NCBI RefSeq assembly: GCF_003201205.1
Contig: NZ_QICN01000001.1
Location: forward strand, 186,001 to 250,000
Direction: 5' to 3'
From: Sinimarinibacterium flocculans
GTDB taxonomy: Bacteria; Pseudomonadota; Gammaproteobacteria; Nevskiales; Nevskiaceae
Length of the DNA: 64,000 bases
Notes under the pieces: generated by a model
What the model was told of the DNA's origin: nothing
Seen by the model: only the letters and a program-made list of their open reading frames with translations
Database searches by the model: none
Program-made: the position numbers and the translations under genes
Shown here: positions 17,224 through 26,650 of the stretch, piece by piece
Layout: the number at the start of each line of letters is the position of its first letter
Position numbering within the stretch: position 1 is the first letter of the stretch

Positions 17224-20200
17224 ATGAGACGGCACCCTCGCTTTTCCCTGTTCCCCGCCGCCCTCGCCCTGGCGGCGTTGCTGCTCAGCCACGGCGCTGC
17301 GGCAGCCGAGCTCTACCTGAGCGTGTTCCTGCAGGCGAATCCCCTCAAGGGGGTCGATGTCGAACTCAACGATCGCTTCGTCGGTGTCACGGGTGCCCGT
17401 GGTGACGTGACCACGGAGCTCTATGCAGGCCGTCACGTCGTGCGCCTGGTCAAGAACGGCGCGCCGCTGACGGAGTATGCGTTCGCCGTGAAGGAGGGCG
17501 AGAACGCCGAGATCAGCATCGGCTTCACCGACTTCCAGAAGAAGCCCGATGTCGCGATCGACATCTATCAGCCGGGCACGGCGTCGGGCGCCACCGGCGA
17601 GCTGAGCGGCGTCATCGCCGATGCGGACGGCGCAGCGGTCGTCGGCGCCCAGGTTGCGGTAGAGCCGGGTGTTGCGCAGGCGACGACCGACGAGCGCGGT
17701 GTCTACTCGCTGACGGTGCCGCGTGGCGAGTACCGCCTCACCGTGACGCATCCCGACTACGAGGCCGTCAAGAGCGGCGCGATCCGCGTGATCGCGAATG
17801 TCGGTGTCGCGGCGAACATCAGTCTCACACCGAAGCAGGCCGAACCGGCCGAAGCCCCGGTTGCGGCGGTGCCCGCGCCCGGCGCGACGGTGGCGGCACC
17901 ACCCAGCGGTGTCGAGGAAGTCGTGGCACTGGGCTCGTACAAGCCGCTCGAAAGCACCGTCGAGACGGAGCGGTTCTCGCTCGCGGTGACCGACGCGATC
18001 AGTATCGACGAACTGCTGCGCATCGGCGACAGCGACGTCGCCGCGACGCTGCGCCGCATCGTCGGTGTCTCCGTGACCGGCGGTCGCTACGCGGTGGTGC
18101 GCGGTCTCGACGGCCGCTACATCTCGGCCACGCTCAACGGCAACCTGATGCCGAGTACCGATCCGTTCCGTCGCGACGTGCAGCTCGACCTGTTCCCCAA
18201 CGACATCCTCGGCGGCATCGAGATCCAGAAGACCTTCACCGCCGACATGCCCGGCGACACCACCGGCGGCATCATCAAGATCAAGACGCGCGATCTGCCG
18301 GAGAACTACGTCAACAGCCTCTCGGCGTCGCTCGGCTATGTCACCGGCACGACCGGCGAGGATCTGCTGACCTACGAAGGCAGTGGCTCCGACGGCCTGG
18401 GCATGGACGACGGCCTGCGCGATCTGCCGGGAGCGATCTACGCGGCGACCAACGGCGGCAGGGACTTCAGCGTCTGCCAGTTCGAGGGTCAGCAGAACTG
18501 CGTCGAACGCGCGCGCGCCGCGGAACTGGCCACGCTGCTGCCGAACATCTACAACGTCCGCCGCGAGAGCGCTGCCCCGGACTTCGGTCTCGGCTACACC
18601 CTGGGCAACGTCTTCGACCGTGATATCGGCACGGTCGGGATGTACGGCAGCGTGTCGTACGACACCGGTGCCAAGTCACGACAGGACGCGGTCATCAACA
18701 TCCCCAACGTGCGCAACTCCAGCTACGCGCGCGACGAGTTCGAGACGACGCTCAACGGCTACTTCGTCGCCGGCATCGAGAGCGACGACGGCTGGGAAGT
18801 GCTGAGCAAGACCATGGTCCTGCGCTCGACCGAGGACACGACCGAGGTCGAGGTCGGCGTCGATCCCGCGAACGACCAGCTGTTCGAGGAATACCTGATC
18901 GAGTGGGTCGAGCGTCAGTTCCTGGCCCAGCAGTTCGAAGGTGAGTGGTTCCTGTTCGACGATCACGAGCTGAACTGGCGCGCCGGCCTGTCGCAGACCC
19001 GCCGCGACGCCCCGGACCGCAGGTCCTACGAGTACCAGGCATCGATCGTCGATGGCCAGGCCGGAACCCCCGCGGTCATCGTCAACACTGTCGAGCGCAG
19101 CTATGCCGAGCTCACGGAGGATGGCGTCGATCTGGGTGTGGACTACCTGATCCCGTTCGAGCTCAACGACAAGATCTTCCTCGACGTACAGGTCGGCGCC
19201 CTGTTCAACCGGCGCGAGCGTGAGTCCGAACTGGTGCGCATCGGTTTTCGCGGTGGCAACAACGTCGACCGCACGCAGGACCTCGAGTCGCTGCTGACGC
19301 CGGAGAACTTCGCCAACGGCACGTTCACGCTGGCGGCGACGTCGACGGACACCGATGCGTATGACGCCGAGCAGGAGAGCGTCGCCTACTATCTGAGCAC
19401 GACGACGACGATCGCCGACGTACTGACGATCATCGCCGGCATCCGGCAGGACGAGTTCACGCAGAAGATCGAGTTTCCGAACGCCTCGGTGGACCCGGTC
19501 GAGATCGACTCGAACGAGGCGCTGCCCTCCCTCGGGCTGATCTACCAGCTCGGTGCGTCCTGGCAGCTGCGCGCCGGTTACGGCAAGACCGTGTCCCGCC
19601 CGAACATCACCGAGAATGCGCCGACCCGGTTCTTCGACGAGCGCGGCCGGCAGTTCATCGGCTGCACCGCGGCACAGGCACCGGCGTGTACGCCCTCGCT
19701 GATCGACAACTACGATCTGCGTGCCGAGTACTACTTCAACGACGATCGCGACAGCGTCTCGCTGGCCCTGTTCTGGAAGGACATCAGCGATCCGATCGAA
19801 CGCGCCGTGCCGTTCATCTCCGGGCAGGCGCAGGACTCGCTGACCTTCCGCAACCAGGAATCGGCGATGATCGGCGGCATCGAGATCGACGCGAGCGTGA
19901 CCGCGCTCGACATGGCCAACCATGCGCTGACGATCGCGGCCAACGTCGCCTTCATCGAGTCCGAGATCAACCTCGACGCGCAGGGCCGGCAGCTGGAACT
20001 CGATCCGAATCGCGAACTCCAGGGCCAGTCGCCGTTTCTTGCCAACCTGCAGTTCGCCTACGACCACTTCCCGAGTGCGCAGAAGGTCACGCTGCTGGCG
20101 AACTACTTCGACGATCGCATCGACATCGTCGCCGGCCGCCCGGATACGCCGATCTACGAGGTCGGTCGCGCGACGGTGAACCTGAACTACGAGAAGGAGT

Positions 20201-20337
20201 TCGCGAACAGTTCGAAGATCAGCTTCAAGGCCAAGAACCTGCTCGATGAAGAGATCCAGTACGAGCAGAACGGCCGGATCATCGAAAGCTATTCCGAAGG
20301 CACGGAGTTCTCGGTGGGCTACACCTACAAGTTCTGA
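17224..20337 (+). CDS. TonB-dependent outer-membrane receptor with two N-terminal carboxypeptidase-regulatory-like domains
   Basis: A 1037-residue outer-membrane beta-barrel importer. After a signal peptide (1-26) come two Ig-like domains. The first begins AELYLSVFLQANPLKGVDVEL. The second (about 120-205) has the CarboxypepD_reg pattern GVIADADGAAVVGAQV...TDERGVYSLTVPRGEYRL. A proline/alanine linker leads to a TonB-box-like VEEVVALGSY, then the plug (SIDELLRIGDSDVAATLRRI, VVRGLDGRYISATLNG) and a long barrel ending in the terminal aromatic YTYKF. The plug is of the type found in large substrate (oligomer or organic-complex) receptors rather than siderophore receptors, but the ligand is unknown. 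The start at 17224 gives the only sensible signal peptide; its ribosome binding site is poor. It is preceded by a PhoB box and followed 140 bp later by the tandem-repeat lipoprotein gene. Confidence 0.9.
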   Translation: MRRHPRFSLFPAALALAALLLSHGAAAAELYLSVFLQANPLKGVDVELNDRFVGVTGARGDVTTELYAGRHVVRLVKNGAPLTEYAFAVKEGENAEISIGFTDFQKKPDVAIDIYQPGTASGATGELSGVIADADGAAVVGAQVAVEPGVAQATTDERGVYSLTVPRGEYRLTVTHPDYEAVKSGAIRVIANVGVAANISLTPKQAEPAEAPVAAVPAPGATVAAPPSGVEEVVALGSYKPLESTVETERFSLAVTDAISIDELLRIGDSDVAATLRRIVGVSVTGGRYAVVRGLDGRYISATLNGNLMPSTDPFRRDVQLDLFPNDILGGIEIQKTFTADMPGDTTGGIIKIKTRDLPENYVNSLSASLGYVTGTTGEDLLTYEGSGSDGLGMDDGLRDLPGAIYAATNGGRDFSVCQFEGQQNCVERARAAELATLLPNIYNVRRESAAPDFGLGYTLGNVFDRDIGTVGMYGSVSYDTGAKSRQDAVINIPNVRNSSYARDEFETTLNGYFVAGIESDDGWEVLSKTMVLRSTEDTTEVEVGVDPANDQLFEEYLIEWVERQFLAQQFEGEWFLFDDHELNWRAGLSQTRRDAPDRRSYEYQASIVDGQAGTPAVIVNTVERSYAELTEDGVDLGVDYLIPFELNDKIFLDVQVGALFNRRERESELVRIGFRGGNNVDRTQDLESLLTPENFANGTFTLAATSTDTDAYDAEQESVAYYLSTTTTIADVLTIIAGIRQDEFTQKIEFPNASVDPVEIDSNEALPSLGLIYQLGASWQLRAGYGKTVSRPNITENAPTRFFDERGRQFIGCTAAQAPACTPSLIDNYDLRAEYYFNDDRDSVSLALFWKDISDPIERAVPFISGQAQDSLTFRNQESAMIGGIEIDASVTALDMANHALTIAANVAFIESEINLDAQGRQLELDPNRELQGQSPFLANLQFAYDHFPSAQKVTLLANYFDDRIDIVAGRPDTPIYEVGRATVNLNYEKEFANSSKISFKAKNLLDEEIQYEQNGRIIESYSEGTEFSVGYTYKF

Positions 20338-20477
20338 CGTGAAGTTTTTCCCGGGCCGGATGCGCGGCGCGGGATCGCGGCGGCTACCCGAACGGAGCGT
20401 GGCTCCCATGGACCCGACCGCGGAGGCGTGAAGCGAAGCGCGTTTTTGTCCCGGCAACCCGACTATGTGAGGATGCA

Positions 20478-23219
20478 ATGAAACGAGAGAACCTACTCGG
20501 CTTGATCTGCAGCGCCAGCGTGCTGCTGGCCGCCTGCGGTGGTGGCGGTGGTGGCGGCGGCGGTGACCCGACGCCGACTCCGACGCCGACGGCAACCCCG
20601 CCGCCGACGGAGCCGGACTTCGTCAGCTGTGCCGGCAACACCTGCACGATCAGTGGCGACGTCGACGAGGACTACACGATGGTCGCGTCGCGCAGCTGGA
20701 TCCTCGATGACGTCGTGCGCGTCGGTGCTGGCAACGTCAGTGCGACCACGCAGGCTGCCGTTGATGCGATCAAGGCCGCTGGCGTGACGCTGACGATCGA
20801 ACCCGGCACGAACATCAAGGCGACCGACGATGCGAGCCTGCTGGTGACGCGTGGTTCGAAGATCAACGCAAACGGCACGGCGGCTGCACCGATCACCTTC
20901 AGCAGCCTCGACGACGGTTTCGATGGCGAGGGCGAGTGGGGTGGCGTCGTGATCCAGGGCTTTGCCCCGCAGTTCGGTCAGGGCAACTCCGGCGCCTGCT
21001 CAGAAGCCACCGGCTTCTGCAACGTGCAGGGCGAAGGCGGCGATTTCATCGGCGTGTACGGTGGTACCGATGCGGCAGACGACAGCGGTGTCTTTCGCTA
21101 CGTGCGCATCGCCGAGGGCGGCCTGATTGCCGGTCCGAACAACGAGGTCAACGGTCTGACGCTGCAGGGCGTCGGTCACGGCACGACGATCGAGTACGTG
21201 CAGGTGCACGCCAACCTCGACGACGGTGTCGAGTGGTTCGGCGGTACGGTCAACGCCCGCTACCTCGTGCTGACCAGCAACGACGATGACGACCTCGACT
21301 ATGACGAGGGCTATCAGGGCAACGTGCAGTATGTGATTGTCCGCAAGAACCCGACCAAGCTCGGACCTACGGGCTCGAACGATCCGCGCATGATCGAGGC
21401 CAACAGCAGCGATGCGGACTACACCCCGCAGACCAATGCGGTGCTCGCCAACATCACGGCGATCGGATCGCAGGTCTCCAAGGGCGAGCCGGGCTTCCGC
21501 CTGCGCGGTGCCGTACAGTCGACGATCTACAACACGGCGCTGGTCGACGTGACGCAGCAGTGCGTGCGTATCGACAATGCCGACACCGACGGTGACGGCA
21601 CGACCGACGTCGACTCGGTGATCGGCCTGGTCAACGTGATCGGCGACTGCGACGCCGGCTTCTACCGCGGCAGCAACGTCGCCAACCCCGAGACCAACGT
21701 GCAGGACACGACGGTAACGCTCGACGACGCCTACGCGGTGACGCAGGCCGCGGCGCAGCTCGGTGCTCCGGCGAATATCGTTCCGGTCGCCAATGGTTCG
21801 TCGTTCACCTTCGACCAGACCGACTACATCGGTGCGGTCGAGCCGGGTACGGCAGCCAACGAGGCCTGGTGGGCAGGCTGGACGCTGCCCGGCACGCTGA
21901 CGGAGGCGGATGAGGAAGAACCCGCGGCGGCCGACTTCGTGTCGTGCACGGCGACGGTCTGCACGATGACCGGCGACGTGACCGAGGACTACGTGATGGT
22001 GGCCTCTCGTCAGTGGATCATCGACGACGTCGTGCGCGTGGGTGCCGGCAACGTCAGCGCGACGACTCAGGCCCAGGTCGACGCGATCAAGGCTGCCGGC
22101 GTGACGCTGACGATCCGTCCGGGTGTCGACATCCGCGCCACCAACGACGCGAGCCTGCTCGTGACGCGTGGTTCCAAGCTGATCGCCGCCGGCACTGCCG
22201 CTGCACCGATCACCTTCAGCAGCCTCGACGACGGTTTCGACGGCGAGGGCGAGTGGGGCGGCGTCGTGATCCAGGGCTTCGCGCCGCAGTTCGGCCAGGG
22301 CAACACGGGCGCCTGCTCGTTGGCCACCGGTTTCTGCAACGTGCAGGGCGAGGGCGGCGACTTCATCGGCGTCTACGGCGGCGACGATCCGGCGGACAAC
22401 AGCGGCATCATCCGCTACGTGCGCATCGCCGAAGGCGGTCTGATCGCAGGGCCGAACAACGAGGTCAACGGTCTGACGCTGCAGGGCGTCGGTCACGGCA
22501 CCCAGCTCGAGTTCGTGCAGGTGCACGCCAACCTCGATGACGGTGTCGAGTGGTTCGGCGGCACGGTCAATGCCCGCTATCTGGTGCTGACCAGCAACGA
22601 CGACGACGACCTCGACTACGACGAGGGTTACCAGGGCAACGTGCAGTACGTGATCATCCGCAAGAACCCGACGAAGGCCGATCCTTCCGGTTCGAACGAT
22701 CCGCGCATGATCGAGGCCAACAGCAGCGATGCGGACTACACGCCGCAGACCAATGCGGCGCTGGCCAACATCACGGCGATCGGTGCGGAAGTGTCGGACG
22801 GCGAGCCGGGCTTCCGTCTGCGTGGTGCGGTGACGACGACGATCTACAACACCGCGCTGGCCAACGTCGCGCAGCAGTGCGTGCGTATCGACAATGCCGA
22901 TACCGATGGCGACGGCACGGCCGACGTCAACTCGGTCATCGGCATGGTCAACGTGATCGGCGACTGCGATGCGGGCTTCTACCGCAACAACATCGTCGCG
23001 GATCCGGACACCAACACCGCCACTGGCACCGTCACGATTGACGCCGCCTATGCGGTGACGGAAGCCGCGGCGCAGCTGGGCGCGGCGCCGCAGATGTCGC
23101 CGGTCAATAACGGTTCGTCGTTCACCTTCGACCCGACCGACTACATCGGCGCTGTCGAGCCAGGCACGGCTGCCGGCCAGGCCTGGTGGGCCGGATGGAC
23201 GCTTCCGGGCACGCTGTAA
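20478..23219 (+). CDS. Large tandem-repeat lipoprotein, probable parallel beta-helix, partner of the TonB-dependent receptor
   Basis: A 913-residue exported lipoprotein of no named family that I recognise. The signal peptide ends in the lipobox LLAAC (Cys20), followed by a poly-glycine and Thr/Pro linker (21-46). The rest is two tandem copies of a ~439-residue unit (nucleotides 20616-21932 and 21933-23219). Each copy carries FVSC, WGGVVIQGFAPQ, YVRIAEGG, NEVNGLTLQGVGHGT, DDGVEWFGGTVNARYLVLTS, an aspartate-rich DDDDLDYDEGYQGN, and WWAGWTLPGTL at its end. The short hydrophobic-strand/glycine pattern suggests a right-handed beta-helix, and the Asp clusters suggest calcium sites. A GTGAGG ribosome binding site precedes the ATG. 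Directly downstream of the receptor and without a promoter that I can see, it is probably co-transcribed and may be a surface substrate-binding protein. Confidence 0.8.
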   Translation: MKRENLLGLICSASVLLAACGGGGGGGGGDPTPTPTPTATPPPTEPDFVSCAGNTCTISGDVDEDYTMVASRSWILDDVVRVGAGNVSATTQAAVDAIKAAGVTLTIEPGTNIKATDDASLLVTRGSKINANGTAAAPITFSSLDDGFDGEGEWGGVVIQGFAPQFGQGNSGACSEATGFCNVQGEGGDFIGVYGGTDAADDSGVFRYVRIAEGGLIAGPNNEVNGLTLQGVGHGTTIEYVQVHANLDDGVEWFGGTVNARYLVLTSNDDDDLDYDEGYQGNVQYVIVRKNPTKLGPTGSNDPRMIEANSSDADYTPQTNAVLANITAIGSQVSKGEPGFRLRGAVQSTIYNTALVDVTQQCVRIDNADTDGDGTTDVDSVIGLVNVIGDCDAGFYRGSNVANPETNVQDTTVTLDDAYAVTQAAAQLGAPANIVPVANGSSFTFDQTDYIGAVEPGTAANEAWWAGWTLPGTLTEADEEEPAAADFVSCTATVCTMTGDVTEDYVMVASRQWIIDDVVRVGAGNVSATTQAQVDAIKAAGVTLTIRPGVDIRATNDASLLVTRGSKLIAAGTAAAPITFSSLDDGFDGEGEWGGVVIQGFAPQFGQGNTGACSLATGFCNVQGEGGDFIGVYGGDDPADNSGIIRYVRIAEGGLIAGPNNEVNGLTLQGVGHGTQLEFVQVHANLDDGVEWFGGTVNARYLVLTSNDDDDLDYDEGYQGNVQYVIIRKNPTKADPSGSNDPRMIEANSSDADYTPQTNAALANITAIGAEVSDGEPGFRLRGAVTTTIYNTALANVAQQCVRIDNADTDGDGTADVNSVIGMVNVIGDCDAGFYRNNIVADPDTNTATGTVTIDAAYAVTEAAAQLGAAPQMSPVNNGSSFTFDPTDYIGAVEPGTAAGQAWWAGWTLPGTL
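20616..23219 (+). repeat. Tandem 1317-bp coding duplication
   Basis: Copy 1 is 20616-21932 and copy 2 is 21933-23219. Long blocks are identical at amino-acid level (for example GQGN, DGFDGEGEWGGVVIQGFAPQ and GNVQYV with flanks), while nucleotides differ mainly at third positions. This indicates an old duplication kept by protein-level selection. Confidence 0.9.
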
Positions 23220-23264
23220 GCCCGAAGCGGGCCGGTTGTTGATTAGCCGGCATTGAGGGACATC

Positions 23265-23294
23265 GGGCGGCGACCGAAGGGTCGCCGCCCTTTT
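23265..23294 (+). terminator. Rho-independent terminator of receptor/lipoprotein operon
   Basis: A perfect 11-bp stem GGGCGGCGACC (23265-23275) / GGTCGCCGCCC (23280-23290) with a 4-nt loop is followed by TTTTCCTTT. It isolates the receptor pair from the next operon. Confidence 0.88.
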
Positions 23295-23337
23295 CCTTTG
23301 CTGTTCCTCTACGCGACGCCCCGGCCTCGTGTGCAGA

Positions 23338-23381
23338 TGTCATGAAAACGACATCTGATCGTCACAATCTGGCCTTAGCCT
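23338..23381 (+). promoter_or_regulatory. PhoB box and -10 of the DUF3450-ExbBD-TonB operon
   Basis: Three direct repeats at exact 11-bp spacing: TGTCAT (23338), CGACAT (23349), CGTCAC (23360). After exactly 10 bp comes TAGCCT (23376-23381). The -10 and following bases (TAGCCTGCCGC) nearly match the receptor promoter (TAGTCTGCCGC). The gene-free stretch 23220-23526 holds the terminator, this promoter and a leader of about 145 nt. Confidence 0.78.
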
Positions 23382-23526
23382 GCCGCGCACACTCTCTACG
23401 GCGACCGCTCGGTCGGCTCGCGGACGTGACGCCCGTCGAAGCTCGCGTGGCCTGGCTGGCACGCCGGCGCTGTCGCAACCGGGGCTCCTCAGCCGTTCTC
23501 AAAACCTCAGGGAATTCATCATCAAC

Positions 23527-24288
23527 ATGGTCAGCAAGACTCCGATGAGGGCGCTGATGCTGGCGAGCCTCGTGCTCGCGTCGTCCGGTGCCTCCGCGCA
23601 ACTCGACAATGCCATCGCCAAGGAGGCGACGCGCGTCGAGAAGGGGGCCCAGGCCCAGGACAAGGTCGACCAGATCTACGACCAGACACGGGACAGCGTC
23701 ACCGAGTTCAAGAGCGTGACCAAGCAGGCCGACGGCCTGCGCGTCTACCTCCAGCAGCTGCAGAAGCAGTTGCAGAACCAGGCCACCGAGCTGGCCGAGA
23801 TCGAGCGGTCGGTGCAGGACGTGACCGTCATCGAGCGGCAGATCGTGCCGCTGATGCTGCGCATGATTGACGGCCTCGAACAGTTCGTCGCGCTGGACCT
23901 TCCGTTCCTGCTCGAGGAGCGTCGCGAGCGGGTGTCCGGTCTGCGCGGCCTGCTCGAGCGCGCCGACGTGACCGTGGCCGAGAAGTTCCGGAACGTCATG
24001 GCGGCCTACACCACCGAGATCGAGTACGGGCGGACGATCGAGGCCTATCGCGGCACGCTGCCGGGAACCGATCGCGAGGTCGACTTCCTGCGCATCGGGC
24101 GTATCGCGATGTTCTACGAAAGCCTCGACGGCAAGGAGGTCGGTCGCTGGAACGCCGACGGCAAGGCCTTCGAGCAACTGTCCGGCGCCTATCGCGGCCA
24201 GATCGGGCAGGGCATCCGTATCGCCCGCGAACAGGCTGCGCCCGACCTGATCCGCCTCCCGATCCAGACCGCCGGAGCCGCGCAATGA
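23527..24288 (+). CDS. DUF3450 periplasmic coiled-coil protein of a TonB2-type system
   Basis: A 253-residue exported protein with signal peptide (1-24, ending SGASAQ) and a long helical coiled coil (about 30-105, rich in Gln/Glu/Lys: LRVYLQQLQKQLQNQATELA). A conserved helical domain follows (PLMLRMIDGLEQFV, DLPFLLEERRERV, EYGRTIEAYRGTL, VDFLRIGRIAMFY). This matches the DUF3450 family, which is found upstream of ttpC-exbB-exbD-tonB clusters in Vibrio, Shewanella and relatives. Its molecular function is not known; a role in organising the periplasmic part of the energising complex is inferred from position. Its stop overlaps the next ATG (ATGA). Confidence 0.85.
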   Translation: MVSKTPMRALMLASLVLASSGASAQLDNAIAKEATRVEKGAQAQDKVDQIYDQTRDSVTEFKSVTKQADGLRVYLQQLQKQLQNQATELAEIERSVQDVTVIERQIVPLMLRMIDGLEQFVALDLPFLLEERRERVSGLRGLLERADVTVAEKFRNVMAAYTTEIEYGRTIEAYRGTLPGTDREVDFLRIGRIAMFYESLDGKEVGRWNADGKAFEQLSGAYRGQIGQGIRIAREQAAPDLIRLPIQTAGAAQ

Positions 24289-25682
24289 GCCGCGTCATGA
24301 CCCGTTTCAAATCGTTGTTTGCCGCAGCGGCCCTCACCGCGATCGTTGCGGCGCCCGCGACCGCGCAGAACGACGGTGCACGATCGGTCGACGACCTGCT
24401 GCGCCTGATCGAGCAGGGCGTCGCCAAGGATGCCGCCGAGCAGCGCCGGCGCATCCAGGAGTTCGAGGCGGACCGCGCGCAACAGACGCAGCGCCTGAGC
24501 GCCGCGCGTGCGGAACTGCGCGACTTGGAATCCCGCAGTGTCGCTGCCGAGCAGCAGTACCAGACCAACGAAACGAAGATCGCTGAAGAGACCGCGCGGC
24601 TCAATGAAAGACTGGGCGCGCTGCGCGAGCTGTTCGGCGTGCTGCAGCAGACGGCCGGCGACTTTCGCGGCGTGGTGCAGTCCTCGATCGTCAGTGCCCA
24701 GTATCCGGGGCGCGAGGACTTTCTCGGCGAGCTGATCAGGAAGGCCGGATCGGGCTCGCGCCTGCCGTCGATCGAGGAGCTCGAGAAGCTCTGGTTCGAA
24801 ATGCAGCGGCAGGCGGTCGAATCCGGAAAGTCCGTCAAGTTCAGTGCCGAGGTCGTGGACCCCAACGGCGACAAGCGCCAGGCCGAAGTGATCCGCGTCG
24901 GCGAGTTCAACGCGGTGGCCGGTGGCGACTTCCTGTACTTCGACAGCGAGCGCGGCAACCTCGTCGAACTCGCGCGGCAGCCGGCCGGCCGCTACACCGG
25001 CGTGGCCGCGGACTACGCAAGTGCCGCCGAAGGGCAGGTGGAGGACTTCTGGATCGATCCGTCGCGCGGTTCGATTCTCGCGCTGCTGATCCAGTCGCCG
25101 AACCTGATGGAACGCGTCCATCAGGGCGGCATCGTCGGCTACGTCATCATCGCGCTGGGCGTGATCGGCGTGCTGCTGTTCCTGGAGCGCCTGATCTCGC
25201 TGTCGTCGATCGACGGCAAGGTGCGCCGCCAGATGAAGAGCACCGAGCCGCGTGACGACAATCCGCTCGGACGCGTGATGGCGACCTACCAGAAGTATCG
25301 CGGCACCGACCAGGAGACCCTGGAGCTGCGCCTGACCGAGTCGATTGCGCAGGAGACGCCCAGCCTGACGCGCTTCCTGCCGCTGCTGAAGATCATCTCG
25401 GTCGTCGCGCCGCTGCTCGGCCTGCTCGGCACGGTCACCGGCATGATCAATACCTTCCAGGCGATCACGTTGTTCGGTACCGGCGACCCCAAGCTGATGG
25501 CGGGCGGCATCTCGCAGGCGCTGGTCACGACCGTCCTGGGCCTGTGCGTGGCGATCCCGACCGTGTTGCTGCACACGATCGCGCAGGGACGTTCGAAGCG
25601 TATCGCCCAGGTCATCGAGGAGCGCGCCGTGGGCATCATGGCCGAGCACGCGGAGACCGAGGGCCATGTACGCACTGCTTGA
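24285..25682 (+). CDS. TtpC-like MotA/TolQ/ExbB proton-channel family protein
   Basis: A 465-residue inner-membrane protein. A signal peptide (1-27), a periplasmic coiled coil (about 35-115) and a beta-rich periplasmic domain (about 165-250) precede a C-terminal ExbB-like domain. That domain has one membrane segment (GGIVGYVIIALGVIGVLLFL, about 285-305) and the paired TolQ/ExbB helices around LLGLLGTVTGMINTFQ and GGISQALVTTVLGLCVAIPT. This is the layout of Vibrio TtpC, a component needed for TonB2 energy transfer. It is the second gene of the Pho-box operon, overlapping DUF3450 by 4 bp and exbB by 17 bp. Confidence 0.85.
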   Translation: MSRVMTRFKSLFAAAALTAIVAAPATAQNDGARSVDDLLRLIEQGVAKDAAEQRRRIQEFEADRAQQTQRLSAARAELRDLESRSVAAEQQYQTNETKIAEETARLNERLGALRELFGVLQQTAGDFRGVVQSSIVSAQYPGREDFLGELIRKAGSGSRLPSIEELEKLWFEMQRQAVESGKSVKFSAEVVDPNGDKRQAEVIRVGEFNAVAGGDFLYFDSERGNLVELARQPAGRYTGVAADYASAAEGQVEDFWIDPSRGSILALLIQSPNLMERVHQGGIVGYVIIALGVIGVLLFLERLISLSSIDGKVRRQMKSTEPRDDNPLGRVMATYQKYRGTDQETLELRLTESIAQETPSLTRFLPLLKIISVVAPLLGLLGTVTGMINTFQAITLFGTGDPKLMAGGISQALVTTVLGLCVAIPTVLLHTIAQGRSKRIAQVIEERAVGIMAEHAETEGHVRTA

Positions 25683-26193
25683 GGCGTACGAACAGGTCCA
25701 GATCTTCCTCGAACGCGGGGGGCCGATCCTGTTGTGGATCGGTCTGCTGGTGTTCGTCATGTGGACGCTGATCATCGAGCGGCTGATGTACTACCGGATC
25801 GGCTTTCCGCGCCTGGCGCGGCAGATCATGGGGCGCTGGGAGGCGCGCCGCGAGCGCAAGTCCTGGGAAGCGCACCAGATCCGGCAGTCGATGGTCGCCG
25901 ACGCCAAGATCAACCTGCAGTCGCAGTTGTCGCTGATTAAGGCGATGGTCGCGCTGTGCCCACTGCTCGGCCTGCTCGGCACCGTGACCGGCATGATGGA
26001 AGTGTTCGACGTCATGGCGATCGCCGGCACGGGGAGCGCCCGCAACATGGCCTCGGGCATCTCGAAGGCGACGATTCCGACCATGGCCGGCATGGTCGGG
26101 GCGCTCACCGGCGTGTTCTTCACGGCGATTCTCGATCGCCAGGCCAAGATGAAGAAGACGCACCTCGAAGACGAACTCACGTTCGACCACTAA
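25666..26193 (+). CDS. exbB: Biopolymer transport protein ExbB
   Basis: A 175-residue inner-membrane proton-channel subunit. It has an N-terminal membrane segment (GPILLWIGLLVFVMWTLIIE) and the paired helices LCPLLGLLGTVTGMMEVFD and ISKATIPTMAGMVGALTGVFF characteristic of ExbB/TolQ. With ExbD it forms the proton-driven motor for TonB. It starts inside the end of the TtpC-like gene (17 bp overlap), which indicates coupled translation. It is shorter than E. coli ExbB (244 residues), normal for ExbB2-type proteins. Confidence 0.93.
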   Translation: MYALLEAYEQVQIFLERGGPILLWIGLLVFVMWTLIIERLMYYRIGFPRLARQIMGRWEARRERKSWEAHQIRQSMVADAKINLQSQLSLIKAMVALCPLLGLLGTVTGMMEVFDVMAIAGTGSARNMASGISKATIPTMAGMVGALTGVFFTAILDRQAKMKKTHLEDELTFDH

Positions 26194-26217
26194 CGAATTC
26201 GCGAAGCCCCTACGCCC

Positions 26218-26622
26218 ATGCGACAGATCTTCCCCAAGGCCGAAGAAGAGGAATCCAGCATCGACCTGACGCCGATGCTCGACGTCGTCTTCATCATGCT
26301 GATCTTCTTCATCGTCACCGCGACCTTCGTCAAGGAGTCCGGCATCGAGGTCAATCGCCCCGAAGCCAGCACCGCAACCAAGCAGGAGCGGGCGAACATC
26401 CTGGTCGCCATCGACCGCAACGGCGAGATCTGGATCAATCGCCGCCGGGTCGAGGTCGATGCCCTGCGGCCGAACATCGAGCGCCTGCACGCGGAGAATC
26501 CGCAGGGAACGGTCGTCATCCAGGCCGATCAGGAAGCGCAGACCAAGCAGCTCGTCGCGGTGATGGACGCGGCACGCGAAGCCGGCGTGTACGAGATCTC
26601 GATCGCCGCGGAGTCGCAGTGA
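26218..26622 (+). CDS. exbD: Biopolymer transport protein ExbD
   Basis: A 134-residue protein with a short cytoplasmic N-terminus, a single membrane helix with the essential proton-carrying aspartate (D22 in DLTPMLDVVFIMLIFFIVTA) and a periplasmic domain (about 45-134). ExbD binds peptidoglycan and TonB and couples proton flow to TonB movement. It lies 24 bp downstream of exbB. The sequence fits ExbD2 of TonB2 clusters in length and motif. Confidence 0.94.
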   Translation: MRQIFPKAEEEESSIDLTPMLDVVFIMLIFFIVTATFVKESGIEVNRPEASTATKQERANILVAIDRNGEIWINRRRVEVDALRPNIERLHAENPQGTVVIQADQEAQTKQLVAVMDAAREAGVYEISIAAESQ

Positions 26623-26650
26623 TCCATGCAGCGACAGACCGGGGTGTGAC

